The notes below the pieces were generated by a model that saw only the letters and a list, made by a program, of their open reading frames with translations, did no database searches and was not told the origin of the DNA. Source: JAACFF01 sp963807975 (GTDB lineage: Bacteria > Chloroflexota > Anaerolineae > Promineifilales > Promineifilaceae). From it: a DNA stretch of 64,000 bases. Position numbers and translations under genes: made by a program. This document shows positions 9,622 to 19,411 of the stretch, piece by piece (the stretch's first letter is position 1; every line of letters starts with the position of its first letter). The DNA is taken from positions 372,001 to 436,000 of the forward strand of contig CAWEDV010000002.1 of NCBI GenBank assembly GCA_963807975.1, read 5' to 3'.

Positions 9622-11075
9622 CGTACCCTGCAAAAACTTCATCCAGCCTGAAATCTGCCCATAGAATATGAGACCAACTTCCCCTAATTGCTCCCCTTGT
9701 TAGAATCACACCTCATTTTTCTGTTTGAGGTCTGGTTCACATGTTTTGGTCTATCGTTGCTCTTGTTTTCTCGGTTCTATTGGATCTGATTCGTCTCGGT
9801 CGTCTATCCGACCGAGAAAAGGATCTTGAGATTCTGATTCTTCGGCACCAACTCGACATCTTGGAACGTAAACGTGCTCAACCTATTAAGGTCTCCAATG
9901 CTGAAAAACTCACGCTGGCTGTTCTGACCAACAAGCTGAAGACAATGGGCAACCGTTCTGCCAGCCAACTAAGGAATGTCCTTCGCATTTTTCAACCTGA
10001 AACTGTTTTCAAGTGGCACCGTGAACTGGTTCGGCGCAAATGGACACAAGAACCCCCAACAAAGGCGACCGTCCCAGAATCGATCAATAGCTTGAAGCAT
10101 TGATTGTATTTTTGGCTCAGGAAAATCTACGCTGAGGTTACGCCAAAATCGAAGGTGTAATGCTCAAGCTCCGGTTCAAGGTTTCCCTCACAACAGTGCG
10201 GAATGTACTTGACAGAAACGGCATAGTGCCGGCTCCCATCCGCTATGGTTTTATTGGGTGGAAAACTCTGATGAAGCATTACAAGGAACAACTTCTAGCC
10301 TGTGATTTCTTTACAGTAGAAACGATCTTCTTGAAAACAGTCTACATGCTGGTGTTTATCGAATTGGGTACGCGACGAGTCCACTTGGCTGGAGCTACCA
10401 GCCATCCTGATGGACTTTGGGTAGCTCAACAGGCTAGACAACTCATTTGGGAATTCGAGGAATCGGAATCCAGTTTTCGTTGCCTCATTCGAGACAATGA
10501 CAAGAAGTATGCCAAAGCATTTGATACTGTGTTTGAATCCTCAAATATTCACATCATTCCGACACCGATAGAGGCACCGAATGCAAATGCTTACACTGAT
10601 CGTTAGGTACGCACGGTTCGTCAAGAATACCTCGACCACCTCTTGGTTGCATATGAATCTCACTTGCGTCGAGTTTTAGGGGAGTTCATAGCCTACTACA
10701 ATGCCCGGAGACCTCATCAAGCGGTTGAACAACAATCCCCAATTCCTCGTTCTATAACGGTGGCAAGTGGAGTGGTCAATCGGCGTAGCGTACTTGGCGG
10801 CATCATCAATGATTACTTTCGTGCACCGGAAGCAAGAGCCACTTATCTCACCTAGTCCGACAAAAAAAAAGTGATGCTCCATCCCAGTAATTGATGAGGG
10901 TACTTGGGCACAGCCGTGATGGAGAAAAGGACCTATCATGGTGTCTGAATTGCCGATAAATTTGAGTGGGAAACGTTCAGCGAGGTCGTGATTTTCGATT
11001 GATCCTCATTGATTAAACAGTAAAACCAATCCCGTTTGACAAGCAATAGCGCGATCCAGGTTTTTGCATAATACG
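9622..11075 (+). mobile_element. Decayed 1.45 kb insertion sequence, copy C
   Basis: Right end, read inward on the minus strand: CGTATTATGCAAAAACCTGG. Left end: CGTACCCTGCAAAAACTTC at 9622, which shares the outer CGTA and the TGCAAAAAC core. The length of 1454 bp agrees with copy D (1455). The transposase start lies 119 bp from the left end. The 3' tail (10856-11075) is clearly related to the tail of copy D. The element sits about 80 bp after the end of fragment B. Confidence 0.75.
9741..10855 (+). pseudogene. rve/DDE integrase-core transposase, dead copy C
   Basis: Starts MFWSIVALVFSVLLDLIRLG, with the conserved KDLEILILRHQLDILERK block. The frame is lost after RRKWTQEPP near 10050-10100, a TGA replaces the Trp codon in RWGY near 10133, and a TAG replaces the Trp of ERWV near 10605. 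The DDE residues themselves are still visible (CDFFTVET, RDNDKKYAKAFD, NANAYTDR), though the last shows Glu changed to Asp. The stretch of about 10112-10455 is nearly identical to copy D, while the flanks are much more divergent, which suggests recombination between copies. Confidence 0.85.
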
Positions 11076-11178
11076 CCACCAAGATTATCTATCAAAGATT
11101 TCCTCATTTGCTGATATCCTAACACGGCGCCAACCCATATTTCAAGCACAGATTTCCTTCTGATAGCTTGGATCAACA

Positions 11179-11922
11179 TCAAGTAAAAATCAACAGTAAA
11201 GAAGTGATGATGAGCATGAACAAGATGATGCGATCGAACTGTTCCTTACTTACCCGCACCACCAGCCATTTCCCTGTCCATATACCTATTGGCACAGCCG
11301 GCAACAACCACAGGAATTGTCGCAATAAATCAAAGTTGAATACATCTGCAAAGTAATAGAAGGGCACTTTGATGTAATTCAGGATGAAAAAGAAGAAGGC
11401 AAGGGTTGCGGCAAAAACTCGGGGTTGTAAATTTTGCAAAAGGAGGTATATAGCAATTGGAGGACCTCCTGTATGGGCCACGGACGAAGTAAAACCACCA
11501 ACCAAACCCGCAAGCAGACCATGCCAATTTCGAGGTGTGTACGTCAGTTTCTTAAAAATGCTCCTCTCAAAAAGTTTGTAAAAGGCGAATAAGAGTACAA
11601 TCACGCCAATCACAATCCGAATCAAGCGAACTGGCGCGTTGGTGAGGAACAGAGTGCCAATCGTCACGCCAACGATCGACGCCGGGATGAGTATCACTAT
11701 TAGGCGCTTGTCCCATTTCTTCCAATGGACCCCGATGGCGAGGATATCGGCCAGCATAAGTACCGGAAGCATCATGCCGATTACATCGTCGATGGGCAAG
11801 ACAAGTCCGATAAAAGGAACAGCCAGGGCAGCTAACGATGCCCACCCCCCACCTTTGGCCATCCCCACCATGAACATGCCCAAAGCAACGACGATGTAGA
11901 TATGTATGGAGTAATCAAGCAT
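11179..11922 (-). CDS. TauE/SafE-family (sulfite/organosulfonate exporter-like) permease
   Basis: A 247-residue protein of mostly hydrophobic helices with the family's two related halves. The first contains GMAKGGGWASLAALAVPFIG; the second contains GLVGGFTSSVAHTGGPPIAIYLL, the duplicated glycine-rich signature of TauE/SafE permeases. The length is usual. It lies 41 bp downstream of the corrinoid protein gene on the same strand and may be the last gene of that operon. Family members export or import sulfite, sulfoacetate, taurine-derived or other small anions. In this setting it could move a small organic anion, but nothing fixes the substrate. The Shine-Dalgarno sequence is weak. Confidence 0.85.
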   Translation of the reverse strand: MLDYSIHIYIVVALGMFMVGMAKGGGWASLAALAVPFIGLVLPIDDVIGMMLPVLMLADILAIGVHWKKWDKRLIVILIPASIVGVTIGTLFLTNAPVRLIRIVIGVIVLLFAFYKLFERSIFKKLTYTPRNWHGLLAGLVGGFTSSVAHTGGPPIAIYLLLQNLQPRVFAATLAFFFFILNYIKVPFYYFADVFNFDLLRQFLWLLPAVPIGIWTGKWLVVRVSKEQFDRIILFMLIITSLLLIFT

Positions 11923-11963
11923 AAAATTACCGAGAATTTTGATCCGGCAATTTTCTCTTGAAA

Positions 11964-12593
11964 TCAGGCTAAAAGCAATTTTGCAGTGGTCACTGCCTGA
12001 CTGGCGTCGGCCGCATAACCATCGGCGTCAATTTGCTGCGAATACTCAGCCGTTACCGGCGCGCCTCCAACCATCACTTTGACTCTACCTGTTAACCCTG
12101 CTTTACCAATCGCCTTTACCGTCGCTTCCATGCTGGGCATAGTAGTGGTTAGCAGTGCTGAAAGTCCGAGAATGTCAACCCCATCTTGCACTGCTTCTAC
12201 AAAAGCCGCTGGCGCTACATCAGTGCCCAAGTCGATGATTTCGAATCCGGCGCCTTCTAACATCATCCCTACCAGATTTTTACCAATATCATGCAGATCG
12301 CCCTTGACTGTTCCAATAACGACCTTCCCGACCGGTTCCACTCCTGAATCTACCAGACGTGGTTTCAGTATTGCCAATCCCGCTTGCATTGCCCGGGCCG
12401 CAATCAACATCTCAGGAACGAAATATTCGCCTTCTTCAAAAAGGCGGCCGACCTCACCCATGGCAGCTATCATTCCCTCTTGGAGGATATCAGCCGCAGG
12501 TACGCCTGCGTCTAGCGCAGCCTGTACGCTTTCCTTCGTTCCCCTCTGATCGCCATCTAGAACCGCATCATATACACTATCTAAAAACTCCAT
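11964..12593 (-). CDS. Corrinoid (B12-binding) methyl-carrier protein, MtaC/MttC-like
   Basis: 209 residues: an N-terminal helical cap domain (about 1-85, ending ERGEYFVPEMLIAARAMQAG-like) and a Rossmann B12-binding domain with the cobalt-ligand motif DLHDIGKNLV (DxHxxG, near residue 105) followed by GAGFEIIDLGTDV. The His in this motif replaces the lower ligand of cobalamin. Such proteins shuttle a methyl group between a substrate methyltransferase and a second methyltransferase. The gene is 46 bp downstream of a UroD-family gene (12640-13806), the usual pairing in corrinoid methyltransferase systems. A second paralogue is at 37474-38124. Confidence 0.92.
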   Translation of the reverse strand: MEFLDSVYDAVLDGDQRGTKESVQAALDAGVPAADILQEGMIAAMGEVGRLFEEGEYFVPEMLIAARAMQAGLAILKPRLVDSGVEPVGKVVIGTVKGDLHDIGKNLVGMMLEGAGFEIIDLGTDVAPAAFVEAVQDGVDILGLSALLTTTMPSMEATVKAIGKAGLTGRVKVMVGGAPVTAEYSQQIDADGYAADASQAVTTAKLLLA

Positions 12594-12639
12594 TTTCTCA
12601 CCGTATCCCTAATATCTCTTTGTCAATATTGTGTGTCTA

Positions 12640-13806
12640 TTAGTATGTGCACTTTCGTGCTTCATCGGCAAAGGCCGCTAGCAGCTCGGGGTCGGCATCG
12701 AAGAAGTGATCGGAAGGGCTGAGGATATAGCCACCGCCGTTCCCTGCTGCTGCAAAACAACGACGGACTTCTTCTCTCGTCTTTTCTTCAGGGCAATCCT
12801 TGAAGTAATGGGCCTGGTTAAATCCGCCGATCATGCATACCTTATCGCCGACACGTTCCTTTGCTTCAGCTAACCGAACATCAGCGCCCATTTCTGGAGG
12901 TGTAAAAGTCTCCATAGCATCAGGACTCATACTAGCAATATCGTCTAAGATGGGCATCATGCCGCCACAGGTATGGTAGGTAATTCGCTGCCCTGCATCA
13001 TGTGCAAGCCCAATAAGTTTGCTGTCATATGGAGCGACAAACTTCCGAAAGATCTTGGGAGAAATAACTGTAGATGATGCGTCACCACCACCTAATTCCA
13101 AGACATCATAATTTGCGTCTTTTAGAGTACGTATGTAGGTTTCCTTACGACGAAAAAGGATGCCTAGCAGCTCGTGAACCCAGTCTGGATCGTCGAAAGT
13201 GGCGTAGATTAGGGCTTCAATGCCTACGAGAACGGCCGCATCTTGCCAGGTGCCTGGCTGACCATAAATGTCAAAACCACAGATAGCTCCACGAATCAAC
13301 CCTCTTTCACCAAATGCTTCTGCTTGCCGGTTGACCTCTTTGACATCACACAGCGGCGCGGTTACATACTCGCCGATAATATCGATATCTTTTTTATCTT
13401 TCACCAGATGCTCTGACACCCAGGTAGTATACTCATTGCGCTGCAAGACGGTGGTCAACGAGCCCTTGGGCGTGGCAATGGAATAACGAGTTGTTTCGTA
13501 TTGGGCATCCGGTATATCCTCAGAGGTGATAGTCCAATCGTCGGATACAATGCGTTTTGAAAATCGTGGATTTGCAGGTTGCTCTTGTTCGGGATCAAAG
13601 TAAGCATGGGCGGACTGATCGGGCAGATAAGGCCCCGTCCAATAGATGGCATCCATACCAAACATATCGAATACTTCAATATCGCTTATGCCATCCAGGT
13701 AATTATCTCTGAAATAGTCTTGCAGATGGTGGGTCGTCACCGGTAATCTGTCCGGAATACCTCCATCCAGGGCTGTCAACAGCCTTTGTCTAGAACTCAT
13801 CTCCAT
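12640..13806 (-). CDS. Uroporphyrinogen decarboxylase (UroD) superfamily protein, probable corrinoid methyltransferase
   Basis: 388 residues with a TIM-barrel UroD-superfamily pattern: GGIPDRLPV at the N-terminus, GFDIYGQPGTWQDA, an HTCGG motif (YHTCGGMMPILDDI, near residue 270) and a C-terminal GNGGGYILSPSDHFFD. The His-x-Cys of HTCGG resembles the zinc-binding segment of MtaA/MtbA/CmuA methyltransferases. True heme-pathway HemE is unlikely because the gene sits directly before a corrinoid protein gene and no other heme gene is present. Start ATG at 13806 has AAGGAG eight bases upstream. It probably moves a methyl group to or from the corrinoid protein; the substrate is unknown. Confidence 0.85.
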   Translation of the reverse strand: MEMSSRQRLLTALDGGIPDRLPVTTHHLQDYFRDNYLDGISDIEVFDMFGMDAIYWTGPYLPDQSAHAYFDPEQEQPANPRFSKRIVSDDWTITSEDIPDAQYETTRYSIATPKGSLTTVLQRNEYTTWVSEHLVKDKKDIDIIGEYVTAPLCDVKEVNRQAEAFGERGLIRGAICGFDIYGQPGTWQDAAVLVGIEALIYATFDDPDWVHELLGILFRRKETYIRTLKDANYDVLELGGGDASSTVISPKIFRKFVAPYDSKLIGLAHDAGQRITYHTCGGMMPILDDIASMSPDAMETFTPPEMGADVRLAEAKERVGDKVCMIGGFNQAHYFKDCPEEKTREEVRRCFAAAGNGGGYILSPSDHFFDADPELLAAFADEARKCTY

Positions 13807-13825
13807 TACGATATCTCCTTAAATT

Positions 13826-16800
13826 TCATGATTGTGTATGCTTATGAAAGTGTAATAGATGTGTTTTTATCTCATAAGGCGAAAAGGTAGTGTGAAAGCT
13901 GCTGGGTTCAGTTAGTTCTACAGATTCGGGATTCTCTTCCAACAGATCGGTTTCGACGACATCGGCAATACTCGCGGCACAAGCAAATGAAGATTTTGAA
14001 TGGCTGCCATGGCTGTCAAAAGTGCGGAGAACAAGAGCATCGCTATCTTCAGCCTGCTTGATGGCTTCAACAATTAAGGATGGGGATGCCACTTCCAACA
14101 CCGATTGTCGAGCGGGAACGATAGAACCAGTGACATGCCTATCCAGTAAGATCTCAGCCGCAATAGGTGGGATGTTAAGCTCATACGCATGGCGGTCAAC
14201 CTGCGCCTGCCGCCAACCACCTGCGTGCGGCAGAAGCGCATAGGTAAACTGATGGGATCCAATATCACTTTGTCCATCAGGACGGATGGGACTGCGTAAG
14301 AGTGAGAGGCGCAGGACATTTTCTTTTGCATCATAGCCATACTTGCAGTCGTTTAACAAGGCCACGCCATAATTTCCTTCTGACATGTCAACCCACTTAT
14401 GCCCGCAGACCTCGAACTTCGCCTGCTCCCAACTTGTGTTGCGGTGCGTGGCACGTTCAATATTTCCGAAGGGAAGATCGTAGGTGGCAAACCGCGCACG
14501 CACCTGAAGTGGAAAAGCGACCTTCATCAGTTTCTGGCTATTCTGCCATTCAACACTGGTCTGGAAATCGATTCTGGGATCATTGGCATATAACCACATC
14601 TCTTGCTCAATGGTGGAGTCAAGTACCTGCCAACGACTGGTAAAAACGGCAAACAAAGGACCGTTGGCCTTTAGCCGCCAAGATTCCGTTTGCCGGACAG
14701 GGTATGAATATTCCTCAAGATGATAAGCTATATCCCAAGCGTTAAATTTGAACCCCGGATTATCCTCATACACCTGGAAAGCATTCCCTGGGGCAGATAA
14801 TACTTCACGATCATTTTCCTGATCCCAAATGCTTGCTAGGTTCCCGTTTTCATCAAGCTCTATTTTGTAGAACAAGGATACGATTTCATTTTCTGCAAAC
14901 TGAATGGCGTTTTCCACCTCTAGAACTACCTCGCTAAAAGTGGCAACGGACCAACCCATAGAAGGCAGTGCAGGGACGTTGACCCATGTACGGCCGTTGT
15001 AATGCTGAATCGGATGCAGCTCTACACCGTCGAATTGGATCGAACTGGCATGCGGGTTATGAGCCACATCAATCAGCCCGCTCCTCTCCCAGGATAAGGT
15101 ATTAAACAGGAGGAGATCACACGTAGCAGCACTTTCAAGGTCAAGATGTTCCATAATAAAGGTCAGCGCCTCACTGCGAACCTTTTCTCCAATCGCAAAA
15201 GCCGCCTGGTAATCACGCTCGATATCAGACACACATGCTGGTTTGTGCGTACCTGGTAGGGTATCGTGGAATTGGTTGAGGAGAACATATTTCCATCCCT
15301 CATTTAGTCTCTCCTGTGCTCTAGGAGCCCCGTATAGCCAAGCCATTGAACTCAATATTTCCGCATCCCGGTAGAGCAATTCAACCTTGCGATTGAACCG
15401 TTTCAGACTTGCCTTAGTCGTATACGTCCCTCGGTGTGCTTCCAGGTATAGCTCATCATCCCAAACAGGCAGCTTTTCAGCCTTTTCTGCTTGGCGTCGG
15501 AAAAACTCTTCCGCAAATTCAATTTTTGTTTCAGGAAGACCAGGAAATTTGCGGGAACGCTGGCTTCCCTCAACCATTTCTCTTGTTGGACCACCGCCAC
15601 CGTCGCCATAACCATAAATAAAAAGATTTTCCTCGGTGATGTGCTTTTCACGAAAGTCTCGCCAATGGCGGCGTAGATTATCCGCTTCGTAAGCTTGTGC
15701 AAAGTGGGTTGGCGGGAAATGAGCGATCACTTCACTTCCATCAGGACCTCGCCAGCGGAAAGTGTCGTAGGGAAAAACATTTGTATCATTCCATATGTTC
15801 AACTTTGCCGTAGAAAAATAATTAACGCCGGCCTTTTTGAGTATCTGCGGAAGCGTATACATGACGCCAAAAACATCAGGGAGCCAGCAAGTTTGGGCAT
15901 CAATGTCGAACTCTTGTCTTATGAATCGTTTTCCAAACAGAAGCTGTCGTACCAGACTTTCTGGGCCAAGGAGGTTCCCGTCCGGCTCAAGGTACATGGC
16001 CCCTATCACCTCCCATCTTCCATCCCGTACTCGCTGCTTCACCTCTTCAAATACATCCGGGTATATTTCCTTCAACTTTTCATAAAGGAATGGCTGGCTG
16101 TAGCTAAAGCGATAGAACGGATACTCCCTCATTAGACTCAACATATTGGTAATCGTCCGGCAGTTCTTACGCAGTGTCTCTTTGATAGGCCACAGATAGA
16201 CAATATCAAGATGCGAGTGGGCACAAATGCTGATTCTACCCTCGGAACGGTACATATCGCTCGCGTAGATCTTATCTCGTAGATAGTGTCGTGCCTTGCT
16301 GACGGCTTCATAAATCTCTTCTCGCATCTCTAGCTGTGGGTTAATCAATCGGCATACTTCTTCCAAATGATGTAAAAGAAAACCCTCAATTTCCCGATTT
16401 TCATCACTCTGCCAGTAACTCAAATAGGCATCCAACACAAACCGGGCATCATATAGAAAACCATCGATCTTGCGATCAAGTTTCACCAACCGAGCCTTGG
16501 CAAAACGATGGTGTTCGCGCTCGTCACGGCGTCGCTCATCATACGGATGATTAATGATGAAGGCTTCCATTTCCAGTTCGAGTTCTCGCCCCGTTTGAGC
16601 GAAATCCCCTAACGGAACAAGGCTGCGGTACCAATCTAATCCCTGCCAGGGACGGCCGTTTATGGATAGCTGTGTTTCACCACCATCCATATCAATATCC
16701 AGAAATGTGTCGGGACCAGCATGGCTATGTGGAATTGTTAGAACTTTACGGAAAAATCCAGTTACATCATAACCGCCCCACTGATCGCCGACATCGATGG

Positions 16801-16987
16801 TTCCCCACTTTCCATCTAGGTACTCATATTCATTAGACCCGACGAGTCGGGCCCGGCGATAGTCCCAGGTCCTTATCTCGATAGCATCGTAGAGGAGAAA
16901 TTTCTCTAGATATTCAAGCTGTCGTTGAATCCAATTTTGGGGTAAGTCCGAGCTTCGTTCTGGATCCTTTGGCTTGCGTATTGGCAT
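13826..16987 (-). CDS. Alpha-mannosidase, glycoside hydrolase family 38
   Basis: 1053 residues, the usual bacterial GH38 length. The catalytic domain shows the metal-binding CAHSHLDIVYLWP (about residue 260) and CWLPDVFGV, whose Asp fits the GH38 nucleophile; GYGDGGGGPT follows, then the alpha-mannosidase middle domain (LLNQFHDTLPGTHKPA) and C-terminal beta-domains. An N-terminal beta-rich domain precedes the catalytic part. GH38 enzymes release alpha-linked mannose with retention, usually with a bound zinc. There is no signal peptide, so it acts in the cytoplasm on imported oligosaccharides. It sits between the SARP regulator (18 bp upstream) and the UroD gene on the same strand, which links a glycan-cutting step to the corrinoid genes. 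Confidence 0.93.
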   Translation of the reverse strand: MPIRKPKDPERSSDLPQNWIQRQLEYLEKFLLYDAIEIRTWDYRRARLVGSNEYEYLDGKWGTIDVGDQWGGYDVTGFFRKVLTIPHSHAGPDTFLDIDMDGGETQLSINGRPWQGLDWYRSLVPLGDFAQTGRELELEMEAFIINHPYDERRRDEREHHRFAKARLVKLDRKIDGFLYDARFVLDAYLSYWQSDENREIEGFLLHHLEEVCRLINPQLEMREEIYEAVSKARHYLRDKIYASDMYRSEGRISICAHSHLDIVYLWPIKETLRKNCRTITNMLSLMREYPFYRFSYSQPFLYEKLKEIYPDVFEEVKQRVRDGRWEVIGAMYLEPDGNLLGPESLVRQLLFGKRFIRQEFDIDAQTCWLPDVFGVMYTLPQILKKAGVNYFSTAKLNIWNDTNVFPYDTFRWRGPDGSEVIAHFPPTHFAQAYEADNLRRHWRDFREKHITEENLFIYGYGDGGGGPTREMVEGSQRSRKFPGLPETKIEFAEEFFRRQAEKAEKLPVWDDELYLEAHRGTYTTKASLKRFNRKVELLYRDAEILSSMAWLYGAPRAQERLNEGWKYVLLNQFHDTLPGTHKPACVSDIERDYQAAFAIGEKVRSEALTFIMEHLDLESAATCDLLLFNTLSWERSGLIDVAHNPHASSIQFDGVELHPIQHYNGRTWVNVPALPSMGWSVATFSEVVLEVENAIQFAENEIVSLFYKIELDENGNLASIWDQENDREVLSAPGNAFQVYEDNPGFKFNAWDIAYHLEEYSYPVRQTESWRLKANGPLFAVFTSRWQVLDSTIEQEMWLYANDPRIDFQTSVEWQNSQKLMKVAFPLQVRARFATYDLPFGNIERATHRNTSWEQAKFEVCGHKWVDMSEGNYGVALLNDCKYGYDAKENVLRLSLLRSPIRPDGQSDIGSHQFTYALLPHAGGWRQAQVDRHAYELNIPPIAAEILLDRHVTGSIVPARQSVLEVASPSLIVEAIKQAEDSDALVLRTFDSHGSHSKSSFACAASIADVVETDLLEENPESVELTEPSSFHTTFSPYEIKTHLLHFHKHTQS

Positions 16988-17004
16988 ATCATTTTCCGAT
17001 TTAG

Positions 17005-18969
17005 CTATGAATGGTTAATATTTCCAGCCTTGTATGCTTTGTAGCGATTCAGTGCGATTTGCATTTCTTGAGGTCTTGCTTCCAGTTTCTCAAACGCGTA
17101 TTGCCGGAGTAACGCATGCATTCGAATCCGGCCATCTTTTATTGGTCGTAGTAGCGATTTTTCGACAAGTGTGGTTATCTCCGACAAGGAAGCACCTGCA
17201 ACTTTCTCTGCCGATTCTTGTCCAAAACCACCCTGTATCACGGAAAGACATCGCAAAATCTCCTGTTCTCTGGGCGAAAGCATTTGATAAGAGGACTCGA
17301 AAACTGCTCTGATGCTGCGATGACGAATGGGCACATCGCGTAAGGATGTAACCAAGACATCCAGACCTATTTCAATCTCTTGTGCGATCTCGGCGCAAGA
17401 TAACACCTTAAGCCACGCAGCAGCCAATTCAAGGGCCAAAGGCATGCCTTCCACCAAGTGACAAATCTTAACAACACAAGCTTTATCTGCTTCCAAGGAA
17501 AAATTTGGCCGTACACGCCTTGCCCCCTGTTCAAATAATTGAACAGCGCTGTATTCCTCCCATTTCTTTACCCCATCATCCTCTGCTGATGGATAGCGCA
17601 TACCTTGTACTGTGTAAATCCATTCACCTTGTAGATTTAGCGCTTCTCGAGAAGTGACCATTATTTTTATCCCTGCGGCTGCCTCCAGCAATTCAACTAT
17701 TAAGCCGGTTCCTCCAACCAATTTTCCTTCGACATCACTTAGTCTGTCGTTTGCTTCAAAGTCATCAACCAGAAAATGCTCAAAGTTATCTAAGACGAGA
17801 AGCATTCTCTTCTCTTGTAAATAGGAAAGTAAATCATTTTGCACATCTTCCGATGGAGAAGACGAGATTTCCAGAATTTCCGAGATTGCAGATGTAAGCT
17901 GAGACAGCGAACTAGCAGCGATGGGGCGAACAAATGCTACGCCATCAACAACCAAGTCCTGACCATAGCTGTTAAAGATCAGGTTTTGTGCGGCTTGTAT
18001 TGCCAATCGCGTTTTTCCGATTCCCCCTGGACCGATCAAAGTCAACAACCGGCAATCTGGATCGTCAAGCAGACGGGCCAATTGCACCAAACCTTCTTCT
18101 CTGCCTACGAATGGCGTTACCGGTACTGGTAAATTGTTCACCAATTCTGATCGACGCTGTTGAAGATCTTGCTCGATCAGGAAAATATTTTCACGTATCC
18201 CGTCGCTGACCATATTTGATGCTCGGATTTCATCATATATCGCGGTTGTTTCCTCTAAAGGAGGAACATCCAACTCCTCCTCAAATCTTTGCACACAGAG
18301 TTGATATAGACGGAGGGCGGCCGATTTTTGACCGGTCTGTGCATAAAGAATCATGAGACTCTGATATGTAGGTTCATGCAGTGGATCGAGGGCAAGCAGC
18401 CTTCGGGCATAATTGAGGGCTAGTTCGAATTCACCTGCCGTAGTGTAACCTTGGATCAATCGCCTCAATGCGAAGAAGATCTCCTGTCGAAGCTCCTCTG
18501 TCAGGAAAAATTGCCATTCATCAAACTCGGGGCAATCGGGCAGCGTGAAGCCGGTCATGAAATCATTTTGATAAAGACTCACTGCTTCTGATAACAGCTG
18601 CAAACAATCAACACAGATCGTTTCCGGATTATGGGCATGGGTATGGCATTTCGCCAATAGTGCTCTGAATTGAAGCACATCAATCCATAAACCCGTGTTC
18701 TGCAGGGCAATCGTATCCCTTTCGACAATCAACCAATCTTCGCCAAGCGCTTTATTTAGTGTGGACAAATCCCTGCGAAGCGAAGCGCGAGCCCGGCTTT
18801 GTGAACTATCTGGCCAAAACATTGCTGATAAAGTGTCACGGTGCTGTTCTTGATCGCCCAAAGCAAGGTAAGCCAGAAGCGCTATCGATTTGTGGCGATT
18901 TATATCGATTGGCGTACCGTCAATGGCTGCGCGTGGGGAACCAAGAAGGAACAAATTCAACTCAGGCAT
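17005..18969 (-). CDS. SARP/AfsR-like transcriptional regulator (winged helix, BTAD, NB-ARC ATPase)
   Basis: 654 residues. The first about 100 form an OmpR-type winged helix (MPELNLFLLGSPRAAIDG and onward); residues about 105-250 are a BTAD domain with helical repeats; then an NB-ARC ATPase with Walker A GPGGIGKTRLAIQAA (about residue 312) and Walker B LLVLDNFEHFL. The chain ends soon after the winged-helix part of the ATPase module (HALLRQYAFEKL) and lacks the long TPR tail that many AfsR-like proteins have. The stop is clean. Proteins of this type activate neighbouring genes, so the GH38-UroD-corrinoid genes that follow at 18-bp spacing are the obvious targets. Confidence 0.88.
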   Translation of the reverse strand: MPELNLFLLGSPRAAIDGTPIDINRHKSIALLAYLALGDQEQHRDTLSAMFWPDSSQSRARASLRRDLSTLNKALGEDWLIVERDTIALQNTGLWIDVLQFRALLAKCHTHAHNPETICVDCLQLLSEAVSLYQNDFMTGFTLPDCPEFDEWQFFLTEELRQEIFFALRRLIQGYTTAGEFELALNYARRLLALDPLHEPTYQSLMILYAQTGQKSAALRLYQLCVQRFEEELDVPPLEETTAIYDEIRASNMVSDGIRENIFLIEQDLQQRRSELVNNLPVPVTPFVGREEGLVQLARLLDDPDCRLLTLIGPGGIGKTRLAIQAAQNLIFNSYGQDLVVDGVAFVRPIAASSLSQLTSAISEILEISSSPSEDVQNDLLSYLQEKRMLLVLDNFEHFLVDDFEANDRLSDVEGKLVGGTGLIVELLEAAAGIKIMVTSREALNLQGEWIYTVQGMRYPSAEDDGVKKWEEYSAVQLFEQGARRVRPNFSLEADKACVVKICHLVEGMPLALELAAAWLKVLSCAEIAQEIEIGLDVLVTSLRDVPIRHRSIRAVFESSYQMLSPREQEILRCLSVIQGGFGQESAEKVAGASLSEITTLVEKSLLRPIKDGRIRMHALLRQYAFEKLEARPQEMQIALNRYKAYKAGNINHS

Positions 18970-19136
18970 GCGATCAAGCCCTTACAAATCTCATTATCGC
19001 AAAATCATAATCAGGATTGAATTCGCCAGTTACTATTGGGGCGCGGTCTGGAACGGTATTTGGATCGATCCTGGAACGATGGCTGATTAGAATGTGGGAC
19101 ATATCAACTGAATTGACATTTATAGGAGATTTCACA

Positions 19137-19352
19137 ATGAATCCTTTTGATTATCAAGTAAGCATTATTGTCTATGAAGAGCGCGTAAAACAATCGGCCC
19201 ATCAGCGCCATTTAAACAACAATGGTACAAACCCTTCTGTTTCAACCAAACGCCCGATGTTAAATTTCGTTCAAACTGTGGCAAGGCTGGGCCAAGTATT
19301 CAAGCTTAATACGCAGCCCACGACGGCCAAATCTGCTACCCATATAAGCTAA
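19137..19352 (+). CDS. Small hypothetical protein divergent from the SARP regulator
   Basis: 71 codons starting ATG at 19137 with AGGAG nine bases before it. The sequence opens MNPFDYQVSIIVYEERVKQS and is polar and basic, with no membrane segment or recognised domain. It lies head to head with the SARP gene and ends at a hairpin terminator shared with the convergent UroD gene. Short proteins with a similar MNPxDYQ-type opening occur beside regulators in Chloroflexota in my recollection, but I cannot verify this. Function unknown. Confidence 0.55.
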   Translation: MNPFDYQVSIIVYEERVKQSAHQRHLNNNGTNPSVSTKRPMLNFVQTVARLGQVFKLNTQPTTAKSATHIS

Positions 19353-19376
19353 AGAAGAACAAACAAAATGGTCTAG

Positions 19377-19411
19377 CAACCCTGCCATCTGTCATTTAGG
19401 TGGCAGGGTTG
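19377..19411. terminator. Hairpin between convergent genes
   Basis: CAACCCTGCCA (19377-19387) pairs perfectly with TGGCAGGGTTG (19401-19411) around a 13-base loop. It separates the small plus-strand gene from the minus-strand UroD gene, whose last codons and stop lie inside it. There is no long T-run, so it may work as a weak or bidirectional terminator. Confidence 0.55.

Noticed and set aside
9541..9650. Protein tail reading LLDSHPDESPYIYNELWRTL after transposase fragment B
   Set aside because: It has an in-frame stop just before, no start, and crosses the left end of IS copy C, so it is likely chance.
12640..13806. Heme-pathway uroporphyrinogen decarboxylase (HemE)
   Set aside because: It pairs with a corrinoid protein gene, has an HTCGG motif, and two more divergent paralogues lie in the window; no heme genes are near.
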